Source: Ypsolopha sequella
Taxonomy: Eukaryota > Arthropoda > Insecta > Lepidoptera > Ypsolophidae
Assembly: GCA_934047225.1 (NCBI GenBank)
Contig: OW203990.1
Coordinates: 30,421,045-30,485,044, forward strand
Length of the DNA: 64,000 nt
Direction of reading: 5' to 3'
Positions 30,845-40,135 of the stretch are shown here, piece after piece. The first letter of the stretch is position 1. Each line of letters opens with the position of its first letter. Made by a program: the position numbers and the translations under genes. The notes below the pieces were generated by a model. The model did not search any database, was not told the origin of the DNA, and saw nothing but the letters and a program-made list of their open reading frames with translations.

Positions 30845-31081
30845 TTGATGTCCATAAAATGTTTTCCGTTTGAATTTCAAAGATTGCAGTTCCCAATGAA
30901 GGTTTGTTTCACGATTACTATAAATAAGTCACAGGGACAAACTTTGAAATTTGCTGGAGTTGATTTGCGCCAGGACTGTTTCTCCCACGGCCAGTTTTAT
31001 ATGGCATGCTTACGTGTGAGCTCTCCAACTAGCCTTCTGAATTACTTTGTGAAAAACATTGTACATAAAGAAGTACTGTGA
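30845..31081 (+). pseudogene. Helitron Rep/helicase C-terminal remnant
   Basis: About 78 codons remain of the Pif1-like helicase end: FPFEFQRLQFPMK, TITINKSQGQTLKFAGVDLR, CFSHGQFYMACLRVSSP, then NIVHKEVL and a stop. This is the conserved C-terminus (motifs V and VI) of Helitron helicases, which unwind DNA during rolling-circle transposition. The Rep nuclease and the rest of the helicase are absent. No ATG can be assigned; the open frame starts with TTG. Confidence 0.85.
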
Positions 31082-31369
31082 AAGGCAGTATCTACGAAAG
31101 ATGGATACGGTAACTTCTTAACGGACAACAGCAGACCCTCCGAGTTCGGGCTTATTTGATTGGTCTTGATTAGTACTTTCGTAAAACATAGTGACTAGGG
31201 TCTGATAATGGCACTGGAAGGTGGAAACGGCAACTCAAAAGGATAGTTGAGGATTTCCGTTGAAGCTTGGGCTGACGATAAAGTCATAAGGCTCGAAAAA
31301 TCATGTTCCTTTGTTTACCTCATTAACGAAAATTGATTCAACGCGGGCGAAGTCGCGGGCAAAAGCTAG
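31082..31369 (+). mobile_element. Helitron 3' end
   Basis: After the helicase stop the sequence runs to 'cgcgggcgaagtcgcgggc' (imperfect hairpin), a short A run and CTAG at 31366-31369 followed by T. A hairpin then CTRR before T is the Helitron 3' terminus. The 5' end (TC) cannot be placed. Confidence 0.8.
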
Positions 31370-32045
31370 TAATTTATAAATACTAAGGTCTGACCAAAAC
31401 GATGAAGATGGACATGTGGATCCGGGACTTACCGAGTTTTTTAAATATGCCTGTATATTTTTGTGCGGTTTTTCAAAATGTATTTTAGTCCCCTCTATCC
31501 TTTAAAATGTCTGGGCACAGGGCAGTCTGGACACAAGACACGATCCGGTGACGCTGCCGCCAAGGGCTGGGCTACTGGAGGAAGTGACATAAATAAGTGA
31601 TACTGCCAATAGAAAAATAACTATTCTAACAAATAAATTCGACAATGTAGATAAAGATCTCGACTCGACTCGCCGCCCGCGAGACGTAAACATCGTTTAA
31701 CGTGCGCTCTGTAAACAATTAATCAGGAACCTAGTTAAATCTGACTTTTTGGGTCAAACAAAGTTACCAGCAAAAATCTAAAACAGTGGTCTATAAGACA
31801 GTTGCCGTGATTGCTAAAAATATTACCTAATCAGTGCTAAATCAGTGCTCATAAAATTCTTACAAACATTCGCAAGTGTCACCGTGTCAACGCGTCATCG
31901 CAGCGGTCATCGAAATCCAAGGTCGTCCGCTGGGTAGCTACAACCGGTTATCTACGAGTATAATACGGAACATTGGCCGTTTACCAGCTGAGTACAATCG
32001 CTTGTGATTATTTTATCTCACTATTGCAAGCAGCAACAAACAATA

Positions 32046-33077
32046 ATGTCGATCGAATGCGGAGGCTGTCTTGCGCCAATTACGACAGACAATTCTATGA
32101 AATGTTCCCTGTGCAAGTCAAGCTATCATTTAATATGTGTAAACATTGCAAATAGTGATTATATAAAATGGAGTTCAGATAAAATAAATAACTACGCCTG
32201 TCCTACTTGCGTCTGCCAGACCCCAAAGCAAAACCGGGCCGATACTCCGGTTGGCCAGCACCGTAACGTCACCCTACGAGAAAAACCCACACGCACAGTA
32301 GTAGCGGAACCTAAGACTAAAGATGAACAAGCGGAGTTCACGTCGGCCATAAACCTCTTGCGCAAAGACCTTAGTAACTTGAGTAAGCAGCTCAAGGATG
32401 TGTCGGAGAGATTCACCAAAGCTACATCGAGGCTGGATGAAGTAGAACAGCGGCTTTCCTGTCAAGACGCCAAGATTAAAGCCCTCGAGGCACAGCAGCT
32501 ATCAAACACAAGTCTTCAGGCGACGATTGATAATCTTCAGCAGCAACTCGACTCGCAACAACAGTTGTCGCTACAAAACGAACTAGAACTGACCGGAGTC
32601 GTGGAAAACTGTGATGAAAATCTTTTGCACGTCGTCCTTCTAACCGCTAAAAGGATCGGCGTCGACCTAGAAGAAAAAGACGTTGACTGGGTCTCCAGAG
32701 CAGGTGCAAAACGTCCGAAAGGCTCTAAGCTGGAAACGAGAGAAGGAAACTTTCCTCGTCCTGTGATTGTCCGACTGCTGCGCCGTGGAAAACGTGACGA
32801 AATACTCAAGTCAGCTAAAAAAACACGTAATCTTACCGCAGCAGACGTTCAAGACAGAGGATCCTCCAACAGAATTTTTGTCAACGAGCGGCTAACAAAG
32901 AAAAATAGGCAGTTATTTCGGAACGCTAGAGCTCGCGTTAAGGAGAACGGGTGTCGAAGAAGCTGGACTAGTAATGGTTCAATTTATATCCGTAAACAGG
33001 ACGGGAGTCCTGCTATTCTCATCCGAAACGAAGCTGATCTTGATATGCACCTTCCAACTACTAGTGCACCTAATTAG
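32046..33077 (+). CDS. LINE ORF1 protein with PHD-type zinc finger
   Basis: 343 residues from ATG 32046 (MSIECGGCLAPITTDN); the frame is open 14 codons upstream without an ATG. Residues ~5-55 form a Cys4-His-Cys3 finger (CGGC, CSLC, YHLIC, CPTC). Residues ~100-180 are Gln/Leu/Glu-rich heptads, probably a coiled coil for self-association. The C-terminal half (VVLLTAKRIGVDLEEKDVDWVSRAGAK, RPVIVRLLRRGKRDEIL, IFVNERLTKKNRQLFRNARA) resembles the basic RNA-binding part of CR1/L2-type ORF1 proteins. The role is RNA packaging or chaperone activity. It lies 368 bp before ORF2 with no overlap. Confidence 0.85.
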   Translation: MSIECGGCLAPITTDNSMKCSLCKSSYHLICVNIANSDYIKWSSDKINNYACPTCVCQTPKQNRADTPVGQHRNVTLREKPTRTVVAEPKTKDEQAEFTSAINLLRKDLSNLSKQLKDVSERFTKATSRLDEVEQRLSCQDAKIKALEAQQLSNTSLQATIDNLQQQLDSQQQLSLQNELELTGVVENCDENLLHVVLLTAKRIGVDLEEKDVDWVSRAGAKRPKGSKLETREGNFPRPVIVRLLRRGKRDEILKSAKKTRNLTAADVQDRGSSNRIFVNERLTKKNRQLFRNARARVKENGCRRSWTSNGSIYIRKQDGSPAILIRNEADLDMHLPTTSAPN

Positions 33078-33445
33078 CAAGCTGGGAACGCAGAAAATAG
33101 ACAATAAGTTAGTTACATTTTTCATGCCGGGTTGCTTTATAAATCGCTGCAAATATTTTATACTTCTATACACAAACACATTATTATTACATTTATCAAT
33201 CCAATCTATCCTTTTTGACATTATAAATACCTGTTCTAAAATAGAGCCACAACTATATAAATATTATACAAACTTTTCCCTTTACAAACAATGCCTAAAC
33301 TCAAATGTGATTATAAAAATAACACAAACTTACGCAACAGTCTGCACTCAAGTGATAGCTAAATGCGCGGTATTACGCCTCCACTTTAACAAAAAATTAA
33401 ACGCTTTTTATGCGTTCGTTCTTTACGTTATAACTATAAGTATAT

Positions 33446-36406
33446 ATGGCCGCGAGTGATCTTATTAAGGAAATTGATAATAGTAACTTGGTAAAATGCT
33501 ATTCACTGAAGTCACTAGAGTTGTGTAAGGGAGAACTAAGTTCAGAGTTTAATTTTAAAATACTTACGTATAATATTAGAAGTGTTCAGAAAAATTTCGA
33601 TGGTTTACTAGTTTGTTTAAAACGCCTAAACGTTAATTTTGACATTATTGTTCTGACAGAATGTTATCTTGAAAGCTCCATTATTCGCCAACTACCGGGA
33701 TACGAGGTTTTTCATACAAAAAACAATTTTAATAAAAATGGCGGGGTTGTCGCCTACGTTCGAGACACATGGAATAGTGCTATAGTCCAGGAGATAGATA
33801 CTTTTCAACAAGGAACTTGCTTAAGAATCGACATCCCAAATACTTTAACTCTTCTTGGAATTTATCGGTCCCCAAATTTTAAAAATTCTGATTTATTTAT
33901 AAAATCTTTAGACAAAGTGCTGTCAACTATAAAGGTGAAGCATGATGTAGTCTTCACAGGAGATATTAACATAAACTTGCTTTGCGAAAACCAGGAAACA
34001 TATTCGGAGTACCTATGTACTGCAGCTGAATACGGACTTATACCGGCCATTACCAAACCAACACGTCTAAAATCTTGTCTGGACCACTTTTTCGTGAAGT
34101 CTGCCGGCAAAGCACTGGGTCTTATTGTACCGACAGCTCTTACTGACCATGACATGATCTTGCTTGGACTAAATGTCAGTTTATCAAGTAATTGCCATCG
34201 GAACAAAGAAGTATTGAAAACAGACTACACAGCCGTGGCTGAGGAACTTCGTACCATAAATTGGACTGTAGTTACTCTACAGGCGGATGTTGACGAAGCA
34301 GTAAATCAATTTCACAATTTAATTGAATCTGCAATGAAAAAACATACGAAATTGGTCAAAACAAGTAGGAGCAAGCAAAATATTAAACCCTGGATCACTC
34401 CAGGATTAATTAAATGCATAAAACATCGTGACAAGCTCCACATCCGGTTAAAAAAAGACCCTGACAATAATATATTGATAGTTACCTATAAGAGATATCG
34501 GAACTTCTGCAATAGACTCCTGCGTAATTTAAAGCGAAAGTACGAATCTGAACAACTGGAAAAAAACAAAAATACTCCAAAACAGTTATGGCGGACTATT
34601 AAGAATATATGTGAAATTAAAACCAAACCCAATACCGCTACTGAACTACTTAACGCAGGCGAAGATCCGGTAGAGTCTCTGAATCACTGTAATGAACATT
34701 TTTCTTCTATTGGCAAGAATTTGGCTGACAAAATACTTACAAACCTATCATCCACAGAAACTGCTCTGTCGGACAAAATTAAAAACAAAAATACCCCAGT
34801 GAGTTCTTACTTTTTAAGACCTACAGACTTATTTGAAATTGACTCCATAATTAGTAAACTAAAAAATGACAGTGCTCCTGGTCACGACGGAATGAGAGCC
34901 CCCTTACTTAAACACATAAAGAGCATAATTCTCGAACCACTTGTCTACATTTGCAATCTGAGTCTTTCAACGGGCAGATTCCCAAAGCTTTGGAAACTAG
35001 CTATGATAACACCTATACATAAGGATGGTGCTAAAAACTGTCCTAACAACTATAGGCCCATATCCCTCCTATGTATCTGCTCCAAGATCCTTGAGAAGGT
35101 AATCAGCCAACAGCTAATTAAATACCTTGAAGATAACAAGCTCCTCTCTGACGGACAGTTTGGCTTCAGGCAAGGTAAGTCGACCGAAGATGCTGTCGTT
35201 CACTTGGCCAGTCACGTTACAAGTCTCCTTGACAGTGGAAAAAGCTGCTTGGGTGTCTTTCTAGACCTGGCTAAGGCATTTGACACGGTCTCAGCTTCCC
35301 TCATGCTGAAAAAGCTAGAAGTTATTGGTATCAGAGGAGTTGCACTAGAATGGTTCCAGAGCTACCTATCTAATAGAGAACAATGTGTTAAAGTTGGCAC
35401 CAGCTTAAAGAGTGAAGCACTCCCAATTGAATTTGGAGTGCCCCAAGGTAGTATCCTTGGTCCCACACTTTTTCTGGTGTACATGAACGATATCATGAGA
35501 CTTGAAATCCCGAACGCCAAAATACTTTGCTACGCTGATGATACAGTTATATTGTTTACCGGTGAGGACTGGAAACAGGTATTTAGAAGAGCCCAGCGTG
35601 GCCTTGGTGTGGTGGCTGACTGGCTGAACAACAACCTACTGACACTAAACACGAACAAGTCAAAATACTTGGGGTTCCACAAAACCGCAGCCTCCAGACC
35701 ACCGTCTCTTCCGGACCTTAAGATTCACACTTGCCAGATTTCTGAAATGGACCCTTCTATAGACTGCAACTGTGGCAGTGTCAAAAGTTCTGACTCCATT
35801 AAGTACCTCGGAGTGATCATTGATCAAAATCTGTCATTTAAAGCTCACATAAGAGCGCTCGCATGTCGTGTGCGAAAAATTATGTACTTTATGAAGCTAC
35901 TACGAAATTCAGCCGAAGAACACATCGTTCGTATGGTCTACAAAGCTCTGTGTGAGTCAGTACTCTCGTACTGTATCCTGGCCTGGGGCGGCGCATGTAA
36001 AACTTTTTTAATAGAGTTGGAAAGAGCACAGCGCTCAGTAATAAAAGTCATGCTGAAAAAACACTTCAGATACTCAACGGAGGCGCTCTACTCCGAAAAT
36101 AAAATCCTGACAGTACGACAACTCTTCGTTGTGAGGGCTACCTGCATGCTTCATAAAATCACTCTGGGATCAAAACAATGTGCCTCTCTTGTTACCAAGA
36201 GAGTCTATAGAATACCCACTTCCAGAGTGTGCACATCATTTGCACAACGACTGCCTCCCTTTATACATCAGTTTGTATACAATAAGATTGCAAAAGTCTG
36301 CGATATTAGAGGTCTATCGGTCTTCAAGGTCAAAATAGTTATAGAACAGTGGATACTCACTCAAAATTACAAAGAAACTGAAAATATACTAGAACACCAA
36401 ATATAG
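33446..36406 (+). CDS. LINE ORF2: AP endonuclease and reverse transcriptase
   Basis: 986 residues, ATG 33446. The N-terminal APE-type endonuclease shows LTYNIRS (Asn), LTECYL (Glu), GIYRSPN, GDININ (Asp) and LTDHDMI (Asp-His), covering residues ~40-235. RT covers ~470-750: NDSAPGHDG, NNYRPISLL, QFGFRQGKSTEDAV, FLDLAKAFDTV (motif A Asp), GVPQGSILGPTLF and ILCYADDTVIL (YADD), then LNTNKSKYLGF. A thumb/post-RT part runs to the end. All catalytic residues I can check are present, with no stop or frameshift, so this copy may be active. The endonuclease nicks the target and RT copies the element RNA there. Confidence 0.93.
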   Translation: MAASDLIKEIDNSNLVKCYSLKSLELCKGELSSEFNFKILTYNIRSVQKNFDGLLVCLKRLNVNFDIIVLTECYLESSIIRQLPGYEVFHTKNNFNKNGGVVAYVRDTWNSAIVQEIDTFQQGTCLRIDIPNTLTLLGIYRSPNFKNSDLFIKSLDKVLSTIKVKHDVVFTGDININLLCENQETYSEYLCTAAEYGLIPAITKPTRLKSCLDHFFVKSAGKALGLIVPTALTDHDMILLGLNVSLSSNCHRNKEVLKTDYTAVAEELRTINWTVVTLQADVDEAVNQFHNLIESAMKKHTKLVKTSRSKQNIKPWITPGLIKCIKHRDKLHIRLKKDPDNNILIVTYKRYRNFCNRLLRNLKRKYESEQLEKNKNTPKQLWRTIKNICEIKTKPNTATELLNAGEDPVESLNHCNEHFSSIGKNLADKILTNLSSTETALSDKIKNKNTPVSSYFLRPTDLFEIDSIISKLKNDSAPGHDGMRAPLLKHIKSIILEPLVYICNLSLSTGRFPKLWKLAMITPIHKDGAKNCPNNYRPISLLCICSKILEKVISQQLIKYLEDNKLLSDGQFGFRQGKSTEDAVVHLASHVTSLLDSGKSCLGVFLDLAKAFDTVSASLMLKKLEVIGIRGVALEWFQSYLSNREQCVKVGTSLKSEALPIEFGVPQGSILGPTLFLVYMNDIMRLEIPNAKILCYADDTVILFTGEDWKQVFRRAQRGLGVVADWLNNNLLTLNTNKSKYLGFHKTAASRPPSLPDLKIHTCQISEMDPSIDCNCGSVKSSDSIKYLGVIIDQNLSFKAHIRALACRVRKIMYFMKLLRNSAEEHIVRMVYKALCESVLSYCILAWGGACKTFLIELERAQRSVIKVMLKKHFRYSTEALYSENKILTVRQLFVVRATCMLHKITLGSKQCASLVTKRVYRIPTSRVCTSFAQRLPPFIHQFVYNKIAKVCDIRGLSVFKVKIVIEQWILTQNYKETENILEHQI

Positions 36407-36767
36407 GCAGGTCACTATCCCCTTCTATCCTCCATCCCCACCACGCCACACCCACCCACCTCCCCCACAATAATATGTATATTTTAACAATCACCCACCT
36501 CCACACATAAACACCCTCACCCACACAACACACCACACTCACTTTGCATGTTTAGCGTAAGTTTTTTAATTGTGAAACAAGTACCTATTGTTAAGCAGGG
36601 CGTCGAGGACAATAAATGTAATTTGTACCTGTCAATCGTGTCACCTGGGCCCCAAGATTCAAGCCTAGCTTACGTTGGGGACCGCTGGATACATACCCTG
36701 AATTGTAAATTTATAATAATTGAAATAAATAAATTTTTCATTTTCATTTTTTCATTTTCAGATAAAA

Positions 36768-36960
36768 AACCGGCCAAGTGCGTGTCGGGCCACGCGCAGT
36801 GTAGGGTTCCGTAGTTGCCCTGCACAATATGCGGACTTCTTCTCCAAGTACATTTTATAAGTTTGTCGACTAATACAGATCGCGCCAAACTTGTAGTATG
36901 TACGTAGGGCGGCTGATATGTAATCTCCTTGGTCAGAAATATTTACAAAAATAATGCTGG
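36768..36960 (+). repeat. dispersed lepidopteran-type repeat, copy 3 (start only)
   Basis: 'aaccggccaagtgcgtgtcg' to 'gtagggttccgta' matches the start of the copy at 6890. The sequence then differs; 'tacagatcgcgccaaactt' at 36874-36892 is the perfect inverse of 38280-38298. Confidence 0.65.
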
Positions 36961-37061
36961 CTGGTATGGATTTATATTCGTTTGTTATTCTATTTTCAAA
37001 ATGTATTACATTCATTTGTTTATTGCATCACGTTTATTTGTCTCCTACAATTGTTTCGAAC

Positions 37062-38143
37062 ATGTCGGTAGAAAAAGTGAAAATGGATAAAATCGAGCAG
37101 CGTGCGGTGATTAAGTTTTTGACTAAAGAAGGGAATACGCCTTCGGAGATCAGACAGCGTATGTCACGTGTGTTTGGCAGTTCGTGATCTTCCGAATTTG
37201 TTATAAAGTTTTGGTCAAGGCAGTTTAAATTAGGTCGTGAGAGCCTCGAAGATGATCCTCGTAGCGGAAGACCAGTTTCGGCCGTCACCGATGAAAATGT
37301 AGCCAGGGTGAAAAAAAAATATATTAGAGGACCGACGAGTGAAGCAGTGGGAGATAGCTAGAGATGTGGGCGTCAGTAAAGAGCGAGTCAATGAAATAAT
37401 TCATGAGCATTTGAACATGTCCAAGGTTAGTGCACGTTGGGTCCCTAGAATGTTGACTGCATTTGACATGGAGAGGCGTGTCAAATATTGCGAAGAGTTT
37501 TTGGACATGAGTCGAGGGAAAGAGGAAGAAATAATTTCTAGAATTGTAACATGTGATGAGACTTGGATTCGACAATGGGACCCGGAAAGTAAGCAAGAGT
37601 CGTTACAGTGGAAATTTAAGGATGAGAAGCCGCCTCGGAAATTTAAGGTCTGTCCATCGGCCGGTAAACTTATGGCTACAATCTTTTGGGACACAGAAGG
37701 GATTTTGCTCATAGATTATTTACCGAAAAAAACTACAATGAATGCTGATTATTACTCAAACTTATTATATCAACTAATAGAGACAATAAAAGAAAAACGG
37801 CGAGGTAAACTAAGCAAAGGAATTCTGATTTTGCACGATAACGCACCAGTGCATACCGCACGCACAACAAAGCTAGCAATTAAAGACAATGGCTTCGAAA
37901 CCATTGACCACCCCCCTTATAGTCCAGATCTAGCCCCCTGTCACTATTTTCTGTTTAGACTTCTCAAGAAAGACCTCAGGCGACGAAGATTTATGACCGA
38001 TGACGAAATGAAGGCAGCGGTTTCTGACTATTTTGACGACAAACCGTTTTTTTTTTTTATGGCTTAAATTCAATATTTGAAAAATTTAATAAGTGCATTT
38101 TACTAGCAAAGGACTATATAGAAAAATAAAAAAAAACTATCCA
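37062..38143 (+). pseudogene. mariner transposase, DD34H, frameshifted
   Basis: ATG 37062 (MSVEKVKMDKIEQRAVIKFL) opens the DNA-binding region, stopped at 37185-37187. The next block (KFWSRQFKLGRESLEDDPRSGRPVSAV) is in another frame. A third frame from ~37330 carries the catalytic domain: CDETWIRQ (first Asp), LHDNAPVHTA (second Asp) and YSPDLAPCH. At the third catalytic position, 34 residues after the second Asp, the codon is CAC (His) instead of Asp. A run of 13 T at ~38046 shifts the frame again before the last residues (FNKCILLAKDYIEK). Three frameshifts and a lost catalytic residue: inactive. The family match (mariner, DD34D class) is clear. Confidence 0.9.
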
Positions 38144-38195
38144 GTTACGTCTTTTCTTTCATAGTTAGGTAGGTTACTTTTCAGCCTCCCCTCGT
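37062..38195 (+). mobile_element. second mariner, left end missing
   Basis: Transposase remnant plus a right terminal repeat 'aggttacttttcagcctccc' ending CTCG at 38195, followed by TA. I could not find the matching left repeat (expected to start CGAGGGGAGGCTG) in the 200 bp before the gene, so the left end is deleted or very diverged. Confidence 0.8.
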
Positions 38196-38466
38196 ACGCT
38201 CGGAAGTTGCTCTTCCCAAGAACGGTCTATACATTTTGTTCCTGCTGATGTGAATCGCCCCGTGTTTAGAGGGGACTAAAAGTTTGGCGCGATCTGTACT
38301 CGTTAACTTGTAAAGCCTACTCTGTGATAGTTTTCTTTTTAATTTCGTTATGTATACTACGATAAGCTGTGATGATCTGCTGCATCAGCATGGATCTCTA
38401 CTGCTCTTGGGACGAGGGTATGGTGAACGGAAACACACAATTACTATTTACACATAGGTTATTTAT

Positions 38467-39643
38467 CAGTGGCGTGCACAGAGTTTTTACACAGGGTAGA
38501 CATAAAAACCGGTCAAGTGCGAGTCAGACTCGCGTACCTAAGGTTCCGTATCGTGGATGAAAAATGTAATTTTGTTTTCGTGAATTTCTAAACTGCTATA
38601 TTATTCCTGTAATCTTTACGTAAGCACATATTACCATGATTTTTTTTTATTTTTCGATCAACCAATTTTAGAGATAAGTTGAGGGACATCAATTTTTTTT
38701 TGTAGTTTTTCGAGGATTTCCCAAAATAGAGGCAAGTAAATATAGCTAAGCGGCATCGTTCCAAACAGTTTGGTTATTTGAACATAACAAGCAGAAGAAA
38801 CAAAACAGTCGATTAGTATGTTTACAACCTGTCAGCCAGTTAAATGTTTCATATTGTTTTGGATTGAATTTTCTAGTTGCTTTACCTTTTATTTGAATCC
38901 GGTACGAAGCGGCTTTTCTCGATTACTTCTTTTTTTTCAGCATAACACAGTTTTGAAAACGTACCATTTCTTAATTTTTGCACACACACATTCCCAGCAC
39001 AACTTTCACAGTAGTTACTACCACCACTAGCCATTTTTTGCAATTTTTAGACCCAATTTTATTTTATTTATACTGCTTGTCATCAATTTGCGTAACGAAC
39101 GAACGCAAAACAATAATGGATGGCGCCGGCTCAGCTGCTAAGGCGGCTTCGTAAGACTTCGGTAATTTTCGGTGAATGTCGTAAAACTAAAAAGACGTCG
39201 TCTTTTTGCAGTTTTCGCATACATGTCGCACGCAAACAAGCAAAAGCTTTTGCATTTGTGTGCCATGTACTTACAGTAACGCACACAACAAAGATACTGT
39301 TGGAATAATGACCCACACATAAAAGCCGGTACTGGCCGGTAGCCACCATTCCGCGATGGCTGGTCCGATATTGAATTACAACGAATCATAAGCCATTCAC
39401 TTCATAGTCTTTCGTAATCGATTTTAGCGATGTAATTCTATTTCGGAATGCTCGAGCATAGATACTTTATCTATGGCTGGACTGAGCGAGCGAATCGCAG
39501 CTGTGAACTGAGACTCGCAGTTCCCGCTAATGACAATAGATGGCGGTCGGTGTGGCTACACTTTTTTTTTACGATATGCGTAAATGATGTGTATTTGTCA
39601 GGGTAGACAGTGTCTTTTTGTCTGTATGGACTGCACGCCACTG
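38467..39643. mobile_element. non-autonomous hAT-type element
   Basis: 1177 bp between 'CAGTGGCGTGCA' at the left and its exact inverse at the right. The perfect 8-bp target duplication 'ttatttat' (38459-38466, 39644-39651) and the CAG/CTG ends indicate hAT. No transposase ORF. Inside are a copy of the 'accggtcaagtgcgag' repeat (38508-38740) and palindromes such as 'aaaaagacgtcgtcttttt' (39188-39206). Confidence 0.88.
38508..38740 (+). repeat. dispersed lepidopteran-type repeat, copy 4
   Basis: Matches 6890-7120 along its length, including 'cctgtaatctttacgtaa' and 'accatgatttttttt'. Lies within the hAT-type element. Confidence 0.75.
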
Positions 39644-39651
39644 TTATTTAT

Positions 39652-40036
39652 TCACATAATACTACAGCTGGGGGGGGGTATCGCACTTTATCAGTTATCT
39701 ATCGTCGCGCACTAATGTTCACATAGGTTTCAACCTACGTAAGTACTAATCGCCGGGAGAGAGAGAGCTTGGCTTTTTAAATAATTTTAATGTTTCGGTA
39801 AATCGGATTCAAATGCTATTTGCAGACGCGTCATTCCGTGGTCTCGATTCGGCGGCTCTGAGGGCCTGTGCTGCCATTCCCCTCGGGACTCACGTTATGC
39901 GCTGAAGGTTGCTCCAGCGCAACCCTGAGAGTCCCTAAGGATCAGCGCGCAAAACCCACGATCGCCTCAATCGAGATACCACCTCATGAACTCGCCTACG
40001 AAAAGATTTTCGGTAAAAGTTAGAACGCGTCGCGGC
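39652..40036. other. unassigned stretch
   Basis: A G run at 39670-39678 and a GC-richer part (39830-40036) without a recognised gene. Confidence 0.35.
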
Positions 40037-40135
40037 TAAGGCACACTCTCCTGTGGGCGCAGTCCCTACTAAGGCACACTCTCCTGTGGGCGCAGTCCCT
40101 ACTAAGGCACACTCTCCTGTGGGCGCAGTCCCTAC
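40037..40135. repeat. 33-bp tandem repeat, 3 copies
   Basis: 'taaggcacactctcctgtgg' at 40037, 40070 and 40103, apparently identical. The period is 11 codons, giving the repetitive minus ORF (GTAPTGECALV). Confidence 0.95.

Larger units (their letters stand above)
31700..36765 (+). mobile_element. LINE of the Jockey/CR1 group with both ORFs open
   Basis: An ORF1 with a PHD finger (32046-33077) and a 986-codon ORF2 (33446-36406) are uninterrupted. A 3' UTR of about 330 bp, with a C-rich stretch at 36410-36540, ends in a '(attttc)n' tail at 36737-36761. The 5' border is uncertain; I place it near 31700 by the change of sequence. No clear target duplication found. Confidence 0.75.

Noticed and set aside
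32974..33459. 161-codon plus ORF between LINE ORF1 and ORF2
   Set aside because: Mostly the ORF1-ORF2 spacer in another frame, AT-rich, no domain; ORF2 has its own ATG at 33446.
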